Origin: Hyphomicrobium sp. CS1BSMeth3 | Lineage (GTDB): Bacteria; Pseudomonadota; Alphaproteobacteria; Rhizobiales; Hyphomicrobiaceae | Assembly: GCF_900117415.1 (NCBI RefSeq) | Contig: NZ_FPEI01000003.1 | Span: 124,001 to 188,000, forward strand | DNA length: 64,000 nucleotides | Reading direction: 5' to 3' | Shown: in pieces, positions 9,407 to 17,473 of the stretch | Layout: each line of letters opens with the position of its first letter | Position numbering within the stretch: position 1 is the first letter of the stretch | Made by a program: the position numbers and the translations under genes | Notes under the pieces: model-generated | What the model was told of the DNA's origin: nothing | Database searches by the model: none | Seen by the model: the letters and a program-made list of their open reading frames with translations, nothing else

Positions 9407-10342
9407 TTAGCCGGGCCGCTCATCGAAGTGGAATAGCACCCCTCCTGTCCCCTTAGGATGAACGAACCCGATAAGACCCGCACGAGAGCCCGGCCGACCC
9501 TTCTTGTCGATAACGGGAACGCCTGCAGCATCGAGGCCGCGAAGAACGGCGTTGATATCGGGCGTCTTCATGGCAACGTGATGGAGGCCGGGCCCGCGCG
9601 ACGCGACAAACTTCGCGATCGCCCCCTGATCCTGCCGCGTCGTGCCCGCGCTGCCGTGGTCGACTACGCCCCTCTGCTGCGGATTGAAGTTCTGCAGGAA
9701 CTCGAGATCGGTGTCCCCGACCGTGATGAAGGCAACGCGCAGGCCGCCAACCGGGATCGGAGCCCGCGAGTGATATACCACGCCGTGCTTGTCGGAGGTG
9801 AAGCTCTCGACCGGGATCATCACCTCCATGTCCGTCTGCTGGCTTTCGATCGGACAACCGAGCCGATGTGACCACGCGGCAATACCGGTCTGATTATCGG
9901 CACTGGCGATGCCCAGATGGTCGAGCCGTTCGATGAGCGGTGCTTTCGCGCGGTCGATGGAAACACGCTCGGTGAGCCACGTCTTGATGCCGGCGGTCTG
10001 ATCAGGTGAGAGCGCGACACGGCGGCGACCGCCGAGGCCTGTCTCGGGTTTTCCAAAGGCCGACACGCCGGCCTTTTCGGCCACGGCAAGACCATCGTCG
10101 ATGTGATCGATACCGAGTGCAATATGATGGACGCCGGGCCGCGTTTCGCCGCCGACGCCCGGATGTCCCTGCGGAAAGAGCGCAAGCGCGCTCTCGCCGA
10201 TCGCGAAGACCGGCAGGCGCTGCCCCGTGCCATCGTCGAGATCATTGCGCTTGAGCCCGAGTTCGCGGCCGAGCACCTGCGCGGTCGTGTCCGTATCGCT
10301 CACCACCAGCGCCACATAGGCGAGATCACGTCCCAAACTCAT
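9407..10342 (-). CDS. double VOC-domain protein, methylmalonyl-CoA-epimerase-like C-terminal half
   Basis: The 311-residue protein has two VOC (glyoxalase/bleomycin) modules, residues about 1-130 and 138-305. The first begins RDLAYVALVVSDTDTTAQVLGRELGL. The second has LDHLGIASAD..., GPGLHHVAMKTPDI and FVHPKGTGGVLFHF, which resembles methylmalonyl-CoA epimerase and its metal-binding His/Glu positions. Metal-dependent epimerisation or isomerisation of an acyl-CoA or an alpha-hydroxy/keto acid fits the context of a CoA-transferase and an enoyl-CoA hydratase. It overlaps the CoA-transferase by 4 bases, implying translational coupling. The exact substrate is unknown. Confidence 0.82.
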   Translation of the reverse strand: MSLGRDLAYVALVVSDTDTTAQVLGRELGLKRNDLDDGTGQRLPVFAIGESALALFPQGHPGVGGETRPGVHHIALGIDHIDDGLAVAEKAGVSAFGKPETGLGGRRRVALSPDQTAGIKTWLTERVSIDRAKAPLIERLDHLGIASADNQTGIAAWSHRLGCPIESQQTDMEVMIPVESFTSDKHGVVYHSRAPIPVGGLRVAFITVGDTDLEFLQNFNPQQRGVVDHGSAGTTRQDQGAIAKFVASRGPGLHHVAMKTPDINAVLRGLDAAGVPVIDKKGRPGSRAGLIGFVHPKGTGGVLFHFDERPG

Positions 10343-11544
10343 TGCGCTTCCCCTGTCTGTACGATGCTTTTTCCGATCAGGTCGTCGACCTGGGCGTCAT
10401 TGAAACCGAAGTCCCGGAGCACGGCGGCCGTGTGCTCGCCGAGCAGAGGCGGCGCCGTGCGAACGGTCTCCTTGCCGATGCTGTCGAGCCGCAGCGGGTT
10501 CGACATGAGCTTGATGTCGCCGAGCTTGGGATGCGCCACGGTCTCGACCATGCCCCAGTGCTTGACCTGGGCGTCCTCGAAGACGTCGGCCATGTCGTAG
10601 ATCGGACCGGCTGGCAGACCGAGCTTCACGAGATCCTTCGTCCATTCGAGACGCGTGCGCGAAGCAAACACGGCGTTGAGCCGCCGCTTGATCTCGTCGC
10701 GATTGCGCATACGCGCGGTGTTGTCCTTGAATTCCGGGTTCGTTGCGAGCTCGTCGAGCCCCGTCAACGCGCAGAGCTTGCGCCACATGTCGTCGGTCAG
10801 CGCGGCCATGTTGAAGGGCCCGTCCTTGGCTTCGAAAGCGCCGTACGGACAGATCACCGGATGGTCGTTGCCGATGCGCTTCGGCGTGTCGCCGAGCGTG
10901 AGCTGGCGCTGGCCCTGCACGTTGAGCATGCCGACGAGGCCGGCAAGCAGCGACGTCTCAACGCGCTGCCCTTTGCCGGACGCCATGCGCTCGATGACCG
11001 CGGCCTGGATGCCGAGCGCCGTCCACATTCCGGCACACACATCGCCGACCGGGAGGCCGACGCGCACCGGTCCGCTCTCCTGCGTACCGGTTATGCTCAT
11101 GAAGCCGGACATGCCTTGCGCGATCTGATCGACGCCGGGCCAATCTCCGTAAGGTCCATCGCGGCCAAAGCCGGTGATGTTTGCGTAGATCAGACGCGGG
11201 TTCGTCTGTTTGAGCGTGTCATAGCCGAGGCCCATGTCCTCCATGGTGCCGGGCTTGAAGTTCTCGACGAGGATGTCGGACTTGGCCGCCAGCTCCGCGA
11301 TCAGAGCGATGCCTTCGGGCTTGCGGAAGTCGAGCACAAGACTGCGCTTGTTGCGATGGACGCTCAGGTAATAGACGCTGATGCCGTCGGCGAACGGCCC
11401 CCAGGAGCGAATCATCTCACCCTTGGGCGACGGCTCGACCTTCACCACGTCGGCGCCGAGGTCCGCGAGGATCATGGTGCAGTAAGGACCGGCAAGCGCG
11501 CGCGACAGGTCCAGAACGCGCAAGCCTTGAAGAGGCAGGGGCAA
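10339..11544 (-). CDS. CaiB/BaiF family (class III) CoA-transferase
   Basis: The product (401 residues from a TTG start) is a class III CoA-transferase, moving CoA between carboxylic acids. Family features are LRVLDLSRALAGPYCTMILADLGADVVKVE at the N-terminus, ENFKPGTMEDMGLGYDTL, and the GVDQIAQGMSGFMSITG region containing the probable catalytic Asp. The TTG at 11544 is chosen because GGAGG lies 8 bases upstream and homology begins right after it. The longer frame to 11748 reads into unrelated residues. It probably activates the acid imported by the downstream TRAP system. Confidence 0.9.
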   Translation of the reverse strand: MPLPLQGLRVLDLSRALAGPYCTMILADLGADVVKVEPSPKGEMIRSWGPFADGISVYYLSVHRNKRSLVLDFRKPEGIALIAELAAKSDILVENFKPGTMEDMGLGYDTLKQTNPRLIYANITGFGRDGPYGDWPGVDQIAQGMSGFMSITGTQESGPVRVGLPVGDVCAGMWTALGIQAAVIERMASGKGQRVETSLLAGLVGMLNVQGQRQLTLGDTPKRIGNDHPVICPYGAFEAKDGPFNMAALTDDMWRKLCALTGLDELATNPEFKDNTARMRNRDEIKRRLNAVFASRTRLEWTKDLVKLGLPAGPIYDMADVFEDAQVKHWGMVETVAHPKLGDIKLMSNPLRLDSIGKETVRTAPPLLGEHTAAVLRDFGFNDAQVDDLIGKSIVQTGEAQ

Positions 11545-11626
11545 GGGGAGATCCTCCGTGTGATGGCTGCACGCCGGTCTGCAGCACTTGAGTTCTTTTG
11601 TTGGCGCCCGATGCCGCGCGCACCTC

Positions 11627-12385
11627 TCAGCGTTTGCGCTCGGGATGAAACCAAAGCTCCGCAAAGACATCGCGCTCCAGGTGCTGTGCGGCTTCGCGGC
11701 CGTTGTCGGCGAGCTCGCGCACGACGCGTTTGAAGGCGGCAACGCCACGGCGGTTCGCGCCTTCGAACTGCGTGAGGAATTCGACGGCCCTTTCGACGAC
11801 GTCGCCGCTTGTCAGCTCATCGACGACACCCAAACGATGGGCCTCCTCGGCGCTTATGCGGGCGCCGCTCAGGGCAAAGCGCTTGGCATTCGCGCGGCCG
11901 CAGATGCTGAGAAGACGCTCGGTCGCGAACCATCCCGGTAGGATGCCCATGCGGACTTGCGGGAGCGAAAGGTTGGCCGAAAGATGGGCAACCCGGAAAT
12001 CACAGGCGAGCGCGAGCTCGAAGCCGCCGCCAATGGCGACGCCATTGATGGCGGCCACCGTCGGCACATCCAGCAGATCGAGCTCGTTCAGAACCTCCCG
12101 CGCATCGTCGAAAACCGGATTGAGCTCTGCCGGCGAGGCGAACACGGAATAGGCTTTAACATCGCCGCCGCTGCAGAAATGCCGGTCGCCGGCACCGGTC
12201 ACGATGAGGCCGCTGATCGTCCGATCCTGGCGAACCGCCTCGAGGTGGGTTCGGAATTCGGCGACGGCCTTGGGTCCGAAGGCATTTGCCGCGTAAGGGC
12301 GGTCGATCACCAGCACGACGACCGATCCGCGCCGCTCGAAGCGGACATCGGGTTGGCCTTGCTCCTTCTGATCGCCTGAAGTCAT
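11627..12385 (-). CDS. enoyl-CoA hydratase/isomerase family protein
   Basis: This 252-residue crotonase-fold protein is normal in length. It has the oxyanion-hole segment HFCSGGDVKAYS, the GVAIGGGFELALACDFRVA motif with the first catalytic Glu, and LSLPQVRMGILPGWFATERL. In hydratases the second motif usually has Glu where Gln stands here, so the chemistry may not be classical hydration. It is the first gene of the catabolic operon. Its upstream region holds a putative GntR operator at 12456-12467. CoA-ligated intermediates of the acid imported by the TRAP system are likely substrates. Confidence 0.9.
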   Translation of the reverse strand: MTSGDQKEQGQPDVRFERRGSVVVLVIDRPYAANAFGPKAVAEFRTHLEAVRQDRTISGLIVTGAGDRHFCSGGDVKAYSVFASPAELNPVFDDAREVLNELDLLDVPTVAAINGVAIGGGFELALACDFRVAHLSANLSLPQVRMGILPGWFATERLLSICGRANAKRFALSGARISAEEAHRLGVVDELTSGDVVERAVEFLTQFEGANRRGVAAFKRVVRELADNGREAAQHLERDVFAELWFHPERKR

Positions 12386-12455
12386 GGCGTATCCCCCCTG
12401 CTGCGCGGCAGAAGAGCGTGCCTCATCGCCCCGCTCGGTCCCCAGCGCCTGCTAT

Positions 12456-12467
12456 ATTGCATACAAT
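12456..12467. promoter_or_regulatory. putative GntR/FCD operator upstream of the catabolic operon
   Basis: ATTGCATACAAT is a near-perfect 12-base palindrome (ideal ATTGTATACAAT). It lies 71 bases upstream of the enoyl-CoA hydratase start and resembles the TNGTATACNA-type sites known for FCD-subgroup GntR regulators. A near-identical site stands at 13328-13339. Confidence 0.6.
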
Positions 12468-12572
12468 CTTTGTTGGATCGTATTACGACGCTGGCGGTGC
12501 CGCAAGAGACAACTTCTGCTGCCGTGACGAGGCCACGCCGAAGGCGACGCCCTGCGGGATGGCTCCAGTCGC

Positions 12573-13262
12573 TCAGGCGGGAGGCAGCACCTTCGTCAGG
12601 TGCATGAGATAATCGGCGAAGCTCGGCCGATGCATGTTGAGATGAAGAAGCATCAGGTTTCTCGCGGCGACCTCCTCCCTCGCGAGGATGCTCTCCACGA
12701 TGAGCGAATGCTCCTTGTGGGATTCCTCGAGCCGCCCGTTCAGGCCGAATATGGAGCGTCGATATGGCTCGAGCCGCAGCCGGATCGACTTCACCTCACG
12801 CTCCAGAAACTCGTTCTGAGAGCCCTTGTAGATGGCATTGTGGAATTCGAGATTGCATTTGACGTAGGCGCCCATATCGGAGGCGGAAACGGCATCGGCA
12901 GCCTTCCGATGGATCTCCACGATCTCGGCCTTCTCCGTCGGCGCGGCGCGGCGTGCGCACAACTCCGCGGCCATCGCTTCGAGTCCCGACATGACTTCGA
13001 ACTGCTGGAGATACTGGGCCAGTGTCAGGCGCGCGACGAATACGCCTTGATTGGGCCGCGTCACCACGAGGCCGGATGCCGCCATCCGGCTCAAGGCTTC
13101 GCGGATGGGCGTGCGGGAAACGCCGAAGCGCAGGCTGAGCTGACGCTCATCCAGGCGCTGATCCGGCGTAAAAGCACCGCTCACAATGTCGTTTTCGATG
13201 GCGACGACGATGTCGGAAATCGAGGTGCGGGCGCGAGAAATGGGCTTCTCTCGTGAACTCAT
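12573..13262 (-). CDS. GntR family transcriptional regulator, FCD (FadR) subgroup
   Basis: The product is 229 residues. An N-terminal winged helix (about residues 15-75) contains DERQLSLRFGVSRTPIREALSRMAASGLV and the wing TRPNQGVFVA. A C-terminal all-helical FCD ligand domain follows, with conserved acid/His positions such as the EFHNAIYKGSQNEFLE helix. FCD regulators usually bind the pathway substrate or a CoA derivative. The start ATG at 13262 has GAGG 6 bases upstream, better than the ATG at 13280. It lies on the same strand as, and upstream of, the catabolic operon and probably controls both itself and that operon. Confidence 0.93.
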   Translation of the reverse strand: MSSREKPISRARTSISDIVVAIENDIVSGAFTPDQRLDERQLSLRFGVSRTPIREALSRMAASGLVVTRPNQGVFVARLTLAQYLQQFEVMSGLEAMAAELCARRAAPTEKAEIVEIHRKAADAVSASDMGAYVKCNLEFHNAIYKGSQNEFLEREVKSIRLRLEPYRRSIFGLNGRLEESHKEHSLIVESILAREEVAARNLMLLHLNMHRPSFADYLMHLTKVLPPA

Positions 13263-13327
13263 GATAGGCCTCGGGGCCAATTCGCTGCGGTGCCTTAGTC
13301 TCTCTGCAGCTAAGGTATCGAACCAAG

Positions 13328-13339
13328 ATTGTATACTAT
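13328..13339. promoter_or_regulatory. putative GntR/FCD autoregulatory operator
   Basis: ATTGTATACTAT matches the palindrome at 12456-12467 in 10 of 12 positions. It lies 66 bases upstream of the gntR start, the expected place for autoregulation. Confidence 0.58.
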
Positions 13340-13606
13340 TTCACGTGCGAAGCACACAAACTCCGCGACGGCCGAACCGGCGCTGTCAGGCTTCGAACAA
13401 GCAGATGTGATGCCTTGGGCCAGCGCCAGCCTCGCCGCAATTACCCAGTCCTCGGATAAGTTGTCGTCACTCTGCGGCGCAGAGAAAGCATCTGAAATAA
13501 GCTGAGACTTCCCGCGACCCCCTCGCATCCAGTCATTCACAATCGATCGAGTGATTCGCGGCCTGTTTGAGACTGCACATTTTATTGCTGAAGAAAGGAA
13601 TTGGTC

Positions 13607-13876
13607 ATGGCCGACAAGAAGAGCGGGCATTCGCTCACTGACAAGCAGCGCGCCGATCTCAAGTCACTGGCAGACAAGACAGACAGCGCCTATCAGGAGC
13701 TGCGGGCTGCGGTTGACGCCGCTGGGCCGGGCTCTGATTTCAGCGCGAGCTGTCGGAGGTGCCCCTCGACGACTGGAGGCCCGATCTGCTCGTCCTTCGA
13801 GGGCGACTTCAACGACCTCGATGCGCGCTGCACGCGATCCTTCTGCGGACATCCGTACTGGGCGCACGTCGGCTGA
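13607..13876 (+). CDS. small cysteine-rich hypothetical protein
   Basis: An 89-residue protein starting MADKKSGHSLTDKQRADLKSL. The ATG at 13607 follows AGAAAGGAA at good spacing. The N-terminal half is charged and probably helical. The C-terminal half carries five Cys and two His in CRRCPSTTGGPIC, CTRSFCGHPYWAHVG, arranged like a small metal-binding module. I recognise no family. It stands alone, with 344 bases upstream to the gntR start. The frame looks genuine because of its ribosome site and non-random Cys spacing, but function is unknown. Confidence 0.55.
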   Translation: MADKKSGHSLTDKQRADLKSLADKTDSAYQELRAAVDAAGPGSDFSASCRRCPSTTGGPICSSFEGDFNDLDARCTRSFCGHPYWAHVG

Positions 13877-14086
13877 GGCTGAGGTTCAGTCCCAGATCGC
13901 TTGAGATCGATCGATAAGCCAGCGAGGGCCTCGCGGCCGCTCGGGACTGGGTGCGGCTGTCTCTGCGCTTGCCGAGAAGGAAGAGAGGGCAACTCACGGC
14001 CCGCAAACAATGAGCGAGAAGCGGCGACAATCTGAGCGTCGAGCCTGGGATTTGGCTGGCGGGACCTCCCCCCGCCACACGGGGCC

Positions 14087-14701
14087 TTATCCGCCGTACT
14101 TCGCGAGAAAGGCCTCGACCGAAAGCTGGCGAAAATCTTCCAGCGCGCCATGGAGCTGCTCGTGGCTCCAGTCCCACCATTTGAGTTTCTGGAGGCGTGC
14201 TGAAATGGCCGTCTCGAAGCGCGGCCGCATGATTCGCGCCGGAACCCCGGCGACAATGCTGTAGGAAGGCACATCCTTCGTGACGACCGCCCCCGCGGCG
14301 ATCACCGCACCATCACCGACGGTGCGCCCCGGCAGGATGATCGCGCCATGGCCGATCCACACGTCATGCCCGATCGTCACGGGATGCTCGCGCCGCCAGT
14401 CGAAGAACTCCGCTTCGTCCTCCGCTCCCTCGAAATAGGCGCTGGCACGGTATGTGAAGTGGCTCTGAGAGGCCCGCCACATGGGATGGTTGCCAGGATT
14501 GATCCGCACCATCGCCGCGATCGAGCAGAATTTTCCAATCGTCGTGTAGATGATGTCGCCGTCATTCACGACGTAGCTGTAGTCGCCGAGCGTCGACTCG
14601 ACCAGCGAGGTCCGTGCACCGACTTCGGTATAGCGGCCGAGCTTGCTGTCACGAACAGTTGCAGAAGCGTCGATGAAAGGCGCAAGGCCGAGCTTCTTCA
14701 T
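14087..14701 (-). CDS. hexapeptide-repeat acetyltransferase, phosphonate-cluster type
   Basis: A 204-residue left-handed beta-helix acyltransferase. The N-terminal coils ([28 protein letters not shown]) lead to the catalytic region [15 protein letters not shown]. The C-terminal coils [33 protein letters not shown] and [12 protein letters not shown] are typical of xenobiotic acetyltransferases. This subtype is regularly found with C-P lyase operons in Alphaproteobacteria (phosphonate metabolism transferase family), and it is the first gene of the Pho island here. Its Pho-box-like site at 14777-14794 supports phosphate control. It may acetylate an aminophosphonate, but the substrate is inferred. 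Confidence 0.88.
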   Translation of the reverse strand: MKKLGLAPFIDASATVRDSKLGRYTEVGARTSLVESTLGDYSYVVNDGDIIYTTIGKFCSIAAMVRINPGNHPMWRASQSHFTYRASAYFEGAEDEAEFFDWRREHPVTIGHDVWIGHGAIILPGRTVGDGAVIAAGAVVTKDVPSYSIVAGVPARIMRPRFETAISARLQKLKWWDWSHEQLHGALEDFRQLSVEAFLAKYGG

Positions 14702-14776
14702 GACACCTCGTCACGATTTTAAGAAGAGTCCACGCACGGTCGAACGCTGCATTCGGCCTCCGCCTAACAGCGCCGC

Positions 14777-14794
14777 ATGACAGTTCCATGAACG
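14777..14794 (-). promoter_or_regulatory. Pho box upstream of the acetyltransferase
   Basis: Read on the minus strand it is CGTTCAT-GGAA-CTGTCAT: two 7-mers with an 11-base period. The second is a perfect PhoB half-site (CTGTCAT). It ends 76 bases before the acetyltransferase ATG. Confidence 0.6.
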
Positions 14795-14857
14795 CTTTGT
14801 GCTCTCCAGAAGCGATCCGGTGCACGAAAAGAGCCGCCGCCGCGGAGACGGCTGAAA

Positions 14858-14875
14858 CTGTCATATGACTGCGAT
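14858..14875 (+). promoter_or_regulatory. Pho box upstream of the GT4/methyltransferase operon
   Basis: CTGTCAT-ATGA-CTGCGAT: a perfect first PhoB half-site and a 5-of-7 second one, with the 11-base period typical of PhoB direct repeats. It lies 73 bases upstream of the glycosyltransferase ATG and back to back with the minus-strand box at 14777-14794. Confidence 0.68.
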
Positions 14876-14947
14876 GTGAAGCCGCTATGCGCTCGGTCTG
14901 CGCGCTGCACGAAGCAGTTCCTCTGCAGGCGATCGACGAGGTCGAAC

Positions 14948-16009
14948 ATGATCGTGCTCATAGCCACGGACGCCTGGCATCCGCAGATCAACGGAGTAGT
15001 GCGCACGCTCGAGGCGCTGCGACGCAGCCTCACGGAGCGGGGCGTTGTCGTCGAGTTCCTGACCCCCGAGGGCTTCCCGTCGGTTGCCGTTCCCACCTAT
15101 CCGGGCCTGCGCTGCGCCATTCCGAGCGGACGCGAGATCGCCCGCAGGATCTCGCGCGCGGCGCCCGATGCCGTACATGTTGCGACCGAGGGGCCGATCG
15201 GTCTTGCCGTGCGCCGCTATTGCCTCCGCCGCGGCATTCCCTTCACTACAAGCTTCACGACGCGATTTGCCGAGTATATTTCGGCGCGCGTTCCGGTCCC
15301 GGTCTCCTGGGGCTACGCGGTGATGCGCCGCTTCCATTCGGCCGCCTCGGCAACGATGGTCTCGACGCCCTCACTCAGGTCCGAGCTCGAGGCGCGCGGC
15401 TTCGCCAATCTCTGCATGTGGTCGCGCGGCGTCGATACGGCCCTGTTCCATCCGGCGCGCGCCATAAGGCTTGATCTGCCACGCCCGATTTTCATGAATG
15501 TCGGGCGCATCGCCGTCGAGAAAAACCTCGACGCCTTCCTCTCGCTTGATCTGCCGGGAAGCAAGGTCGTCATCGGCCATGGTCCGCAAGAGGCGGAGCT
15601 GCGCGCGCGCTACCCCGAGGCCCACTTCCTCGGCGCCATGAGCGGCGAGACACTCGCTTCATATCTTGCCGCTGCCGACGTCTTCGTCTTCCCGAGCCTG
15701 ACGGACACATTCGGCATTGCGCAGCTCGAGGCGCTCTCATCAGGCGTGCCCGTTGCCGCATTCCCGGTGACCGGCCCGCAAGACGTTATCGGCGATGCCC
15801 CGGTCGGCGCGCTCAGCGACGATCTCCGCCAGGCCTGCCTCGATGCCCTGGCGGTTTCACGCACGGCCTGCCGCGAGCACGCGATCGGATTTTCCTGGTC
15901 GCGAAGTGCCGCCCAGTTTCTCACGAACCTGAAACCCGTCCACGTGACAGCCGAGCGTGCACAGCTCGTAAAGACCTCCGGCATGCGTGCCGAAGTTGGC
16001 GGGCGCTAA
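14948..16009 (+). CDS. GT4-family glycosyltransferase
   Basis: The 353-residue GT-B fold enzyme has a donor-side N-terminal start MIVLIATDAWHPQINGVVRTL. Its C-terminal sugar-nucleotide motif is FPSLTDTFGIAQLEALSSGVPVAAFPV. The opening resembles bacterial glycosyltransferases that glycosylate diacylglycerol. Given the Pho box upstream and PlcP in the same island, I infer a membrane glycolipid product. The ATG at 14948 has GAGG 7 bases upstream; the longer frame to 14876 adds an unrelated leader. It is the first gene of an apparent operon with the methyltransferase and the Mpo1-like gene. Confidence 0.85.
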   Translation: MIVLIATDAWHPQINGVVRTLEALRRSLTERGVVVEFLTPEGFPSVAVPTYPGLRCAIPSGREIARRISRAAPDAVHVATEGPIGLAVRRYCLRRGIPFTTSFTTRFAEYISARVPVPVSWGYAVMRRFHSAASATMVSTPSLRSELEARGFANLCMWSRGVDTALFHPARAIRLDLPRPIFMNVGRIAVEKNLDAFLSLDLPGSKVVIGHGPQEAELRARYPEAHFLGAMSGETLASYLAAADVFVFPSLTDTFGIAQLEALSSGVPVAAFPVTGPQDVIGDAPVGALSDDLRQACLDALAVSRTACREHAIGFSWSRSAAQFLTNLKPVHVTAERAQLVKTSGMRAEVGGR

Positions 16010-16063
16010 GCCCGCGTTTCCCGCGAAGATCCTCACGAACCAGCGACCTTGGAGTAAATGCCG

Positions 16064-16744
16064 ATGACCCGACCCATGGACCGAGAAGGTGTGGTCAAGA
16101 CCTATGACCGTTGGGCGCCGGTCTATGACCTCGTCTTTGGCACCGTCTTCGAGAAGGCGCGCAAAGCCGCCATCGCAGCCTGCGAAGAGGTCGGCGGCCG
16201 CGTTCTGGAAGTCGGCGTCGGCACTGGCATCTCGCTCCCGTACTACTCGAACCGCTGCAGGATCGTCGGCGTCGACATCTCCGGCGCAATGCTTGAGGTC
16301 GCCCGCCAGCGCGTGGCAGACCTTCGCATGACGAATGTCGAAGAGCTGGCCATCATGGATGTGCAGGATCTCCAGTACGAGACCGCCTCCTTCGACGTCG
16401 TCACCGCACAGTACGTCGTCAACACCGTGCCCGATCCCGAGGCTGCCCTCGACGAGTTCATGCGCGTGCTGAGGCCCGGCGGTGAGCTCATCGTCGTGAA
16501 CCGGGTCGGCGCCGAAAGCGGGGCGCGGCTCAAGGTCGAAAAGCTGCTGGAGCCCGTCGTCGAGCGCCTCGGCTGGCGTTCGGACTTTCCCTGGGCGCGC
16601 TTCGAGAACTGGATGAGCGAGAACGGCAGCGTCGAGCTTGCCGGTCGCCGGCCGCTGCCGCCGCTCGGACATTTCGCGCTCCTGCGCTTTCGCAAAACGG
16701 CCGCCGGTTCGCGCACGAAGCGTGAGCTCGTCACAGCCGCATAG
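16064..16744 (+). CDS. PmtA-like SAM-dependent phospholipid N-methyltransferase
   Basis: The 226-residue class I methyltransferase starts with YDRWAPVYDLVFGTVFEKARK. It has the SAM-binding motif I VLEVGVGTGISLPYY, motif II RIVGVDISGAMLE and post motif FDVVTAQYVVNTVPDPEAALDEFMRVLRPGGELIVVNRVG. This signature matches the soluble alphaproteobacterial PmtA family that converts phosphatidylethanolamine to phosphatidylcholine. In this Pho-controlled context it could methylate another amino-lipid. An ATG at 16058 is also in frame, but the GGAG at 16051 spaces better with 16064. Confidence 0.83.
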   Translation: MTRPMDREGVVKTYDRWAPVYDLVFGTVFEKARKAAIAACEEVGGRVLEVGVGTGISLPYYSNRCRIVGVDISGAMLEVARQRVADLRMTNVEELAIMDVQDLQYETASFDVVTAQYVVNTVPDPEAALDEFMRVLRPGGELIVVNRVGAESGARLKVEKLLEPVVERLGWRSDFPWARFENWMSENGSVELAGRRPLPPLGHFALLRFRKTAAGSRTKRELVTAA

Positions 16745-16803
16745 GTACGCAGTCGCATTATAGCGTTCTCACGTCCGTTCACAGCAAATGGAGGATCTTG
16801 GCC

Positions 16804-17415
16804 ATGGCCGGCTTCATGGAGACACTGCGGGAGCAGAGGTGGGATGACCACCGCTTCTATCATCACAGCCGCATCAATCAGTCACTGCACTTCATCAGCG
16901 CGATCAGCTTCCTGGTTGCGTACGGCATGCTCTTCTACGATCCGCCGATGGCGGCACTGATCGCCTGGATCATTGGCATGCTGACGCGCCAGAGCGGCCA
17001 CTTCTTCTTCGAGCCCAAGGGCTACGACCACGCCAATCAGGTCACCCACGAGCACAAAGAAGAGGTCAAGGTCGGCTACAATCTCTTCCGCAAGGTCATC
17101 CTGATGGGGATCTGGGCCTTCCTGCCGCTGGTCGTCATTCTCGATCCGACGGTCGGCGGCCTGCTCGCGCCGTACGAGGGCTGGGTCGGCTTTGCGCGCC
17201 ATGTCGGCACGATCTGGCTCGCGCTCGGCGTTGCCGGCGTGCTCTTCCGGATGGTGCAGCTTTTCTTCATCCAGGATGTGAAGGCCGGCGTCGTGTGGGT
17301 CACGAAGATCCTCACGGACCCCTTCCACGACATCATGATCTACCACAAGGCGCCGCTGGCGCTCATGCGCGGCGAGCTCATTGATCCCGAGATCGCTTCA
17401 CATCGCCCGCACTGA
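16804..17415 (+). CDS. membrane protein, Mpo1/DUF962-like
   Basis: A 203-residue protein with four or more hydrophobic segments and a set of His residues: HRFYHHSRINQSLHF, RQSGHFFFEPKGYDHANQ and THEHKEE. The Q-x-GH-x-x-FE pattern recalls the Mpo1 (DUF962) family, whose characterised yeast member is an iron-dependent dioxygenase acting on 2-hydroxy fatty acids. The similarity is by eye only. GGAGG sits 9 bases before ATG 16804. It follows the methyltransferase by 59 bases in the same direction and ends convergent with the aminotransferase. A role in lipid acyl or head-group oxidation is inferred. Confidence 0.6.
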   Translation: MAGFMETLREQRWDDHRFYHHSRINQSLHFISAISFLVAYGMLFYDPPMAALIAWIIGMLTRQSGHFFFEPKGYDHANQVTHEHKEEVKVGYNLFRKVILMGIWAFLPLVVILDPTVGGLLAPYEGWVGFARHVGTIWLALGVAGVLFRMVQLFFIQDVKAGVVWVTKILTDPFHDIMIYHKAPLALMRGELIDPEIASHRPH

Positions 17416-17473
17416 TTGTAGGTGATTGCGCGCTGTTTCCTCCCTCTGTCCACACGGGCAGAGGGAGGCGATC

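Noticed and set aside
13310-13630. 106-residue minus-strand frame upstream of gntR
   Set aside because: It spans the probable gntR promoter/operator and the start of the small Cys-rich gene, with no recognisable domain.
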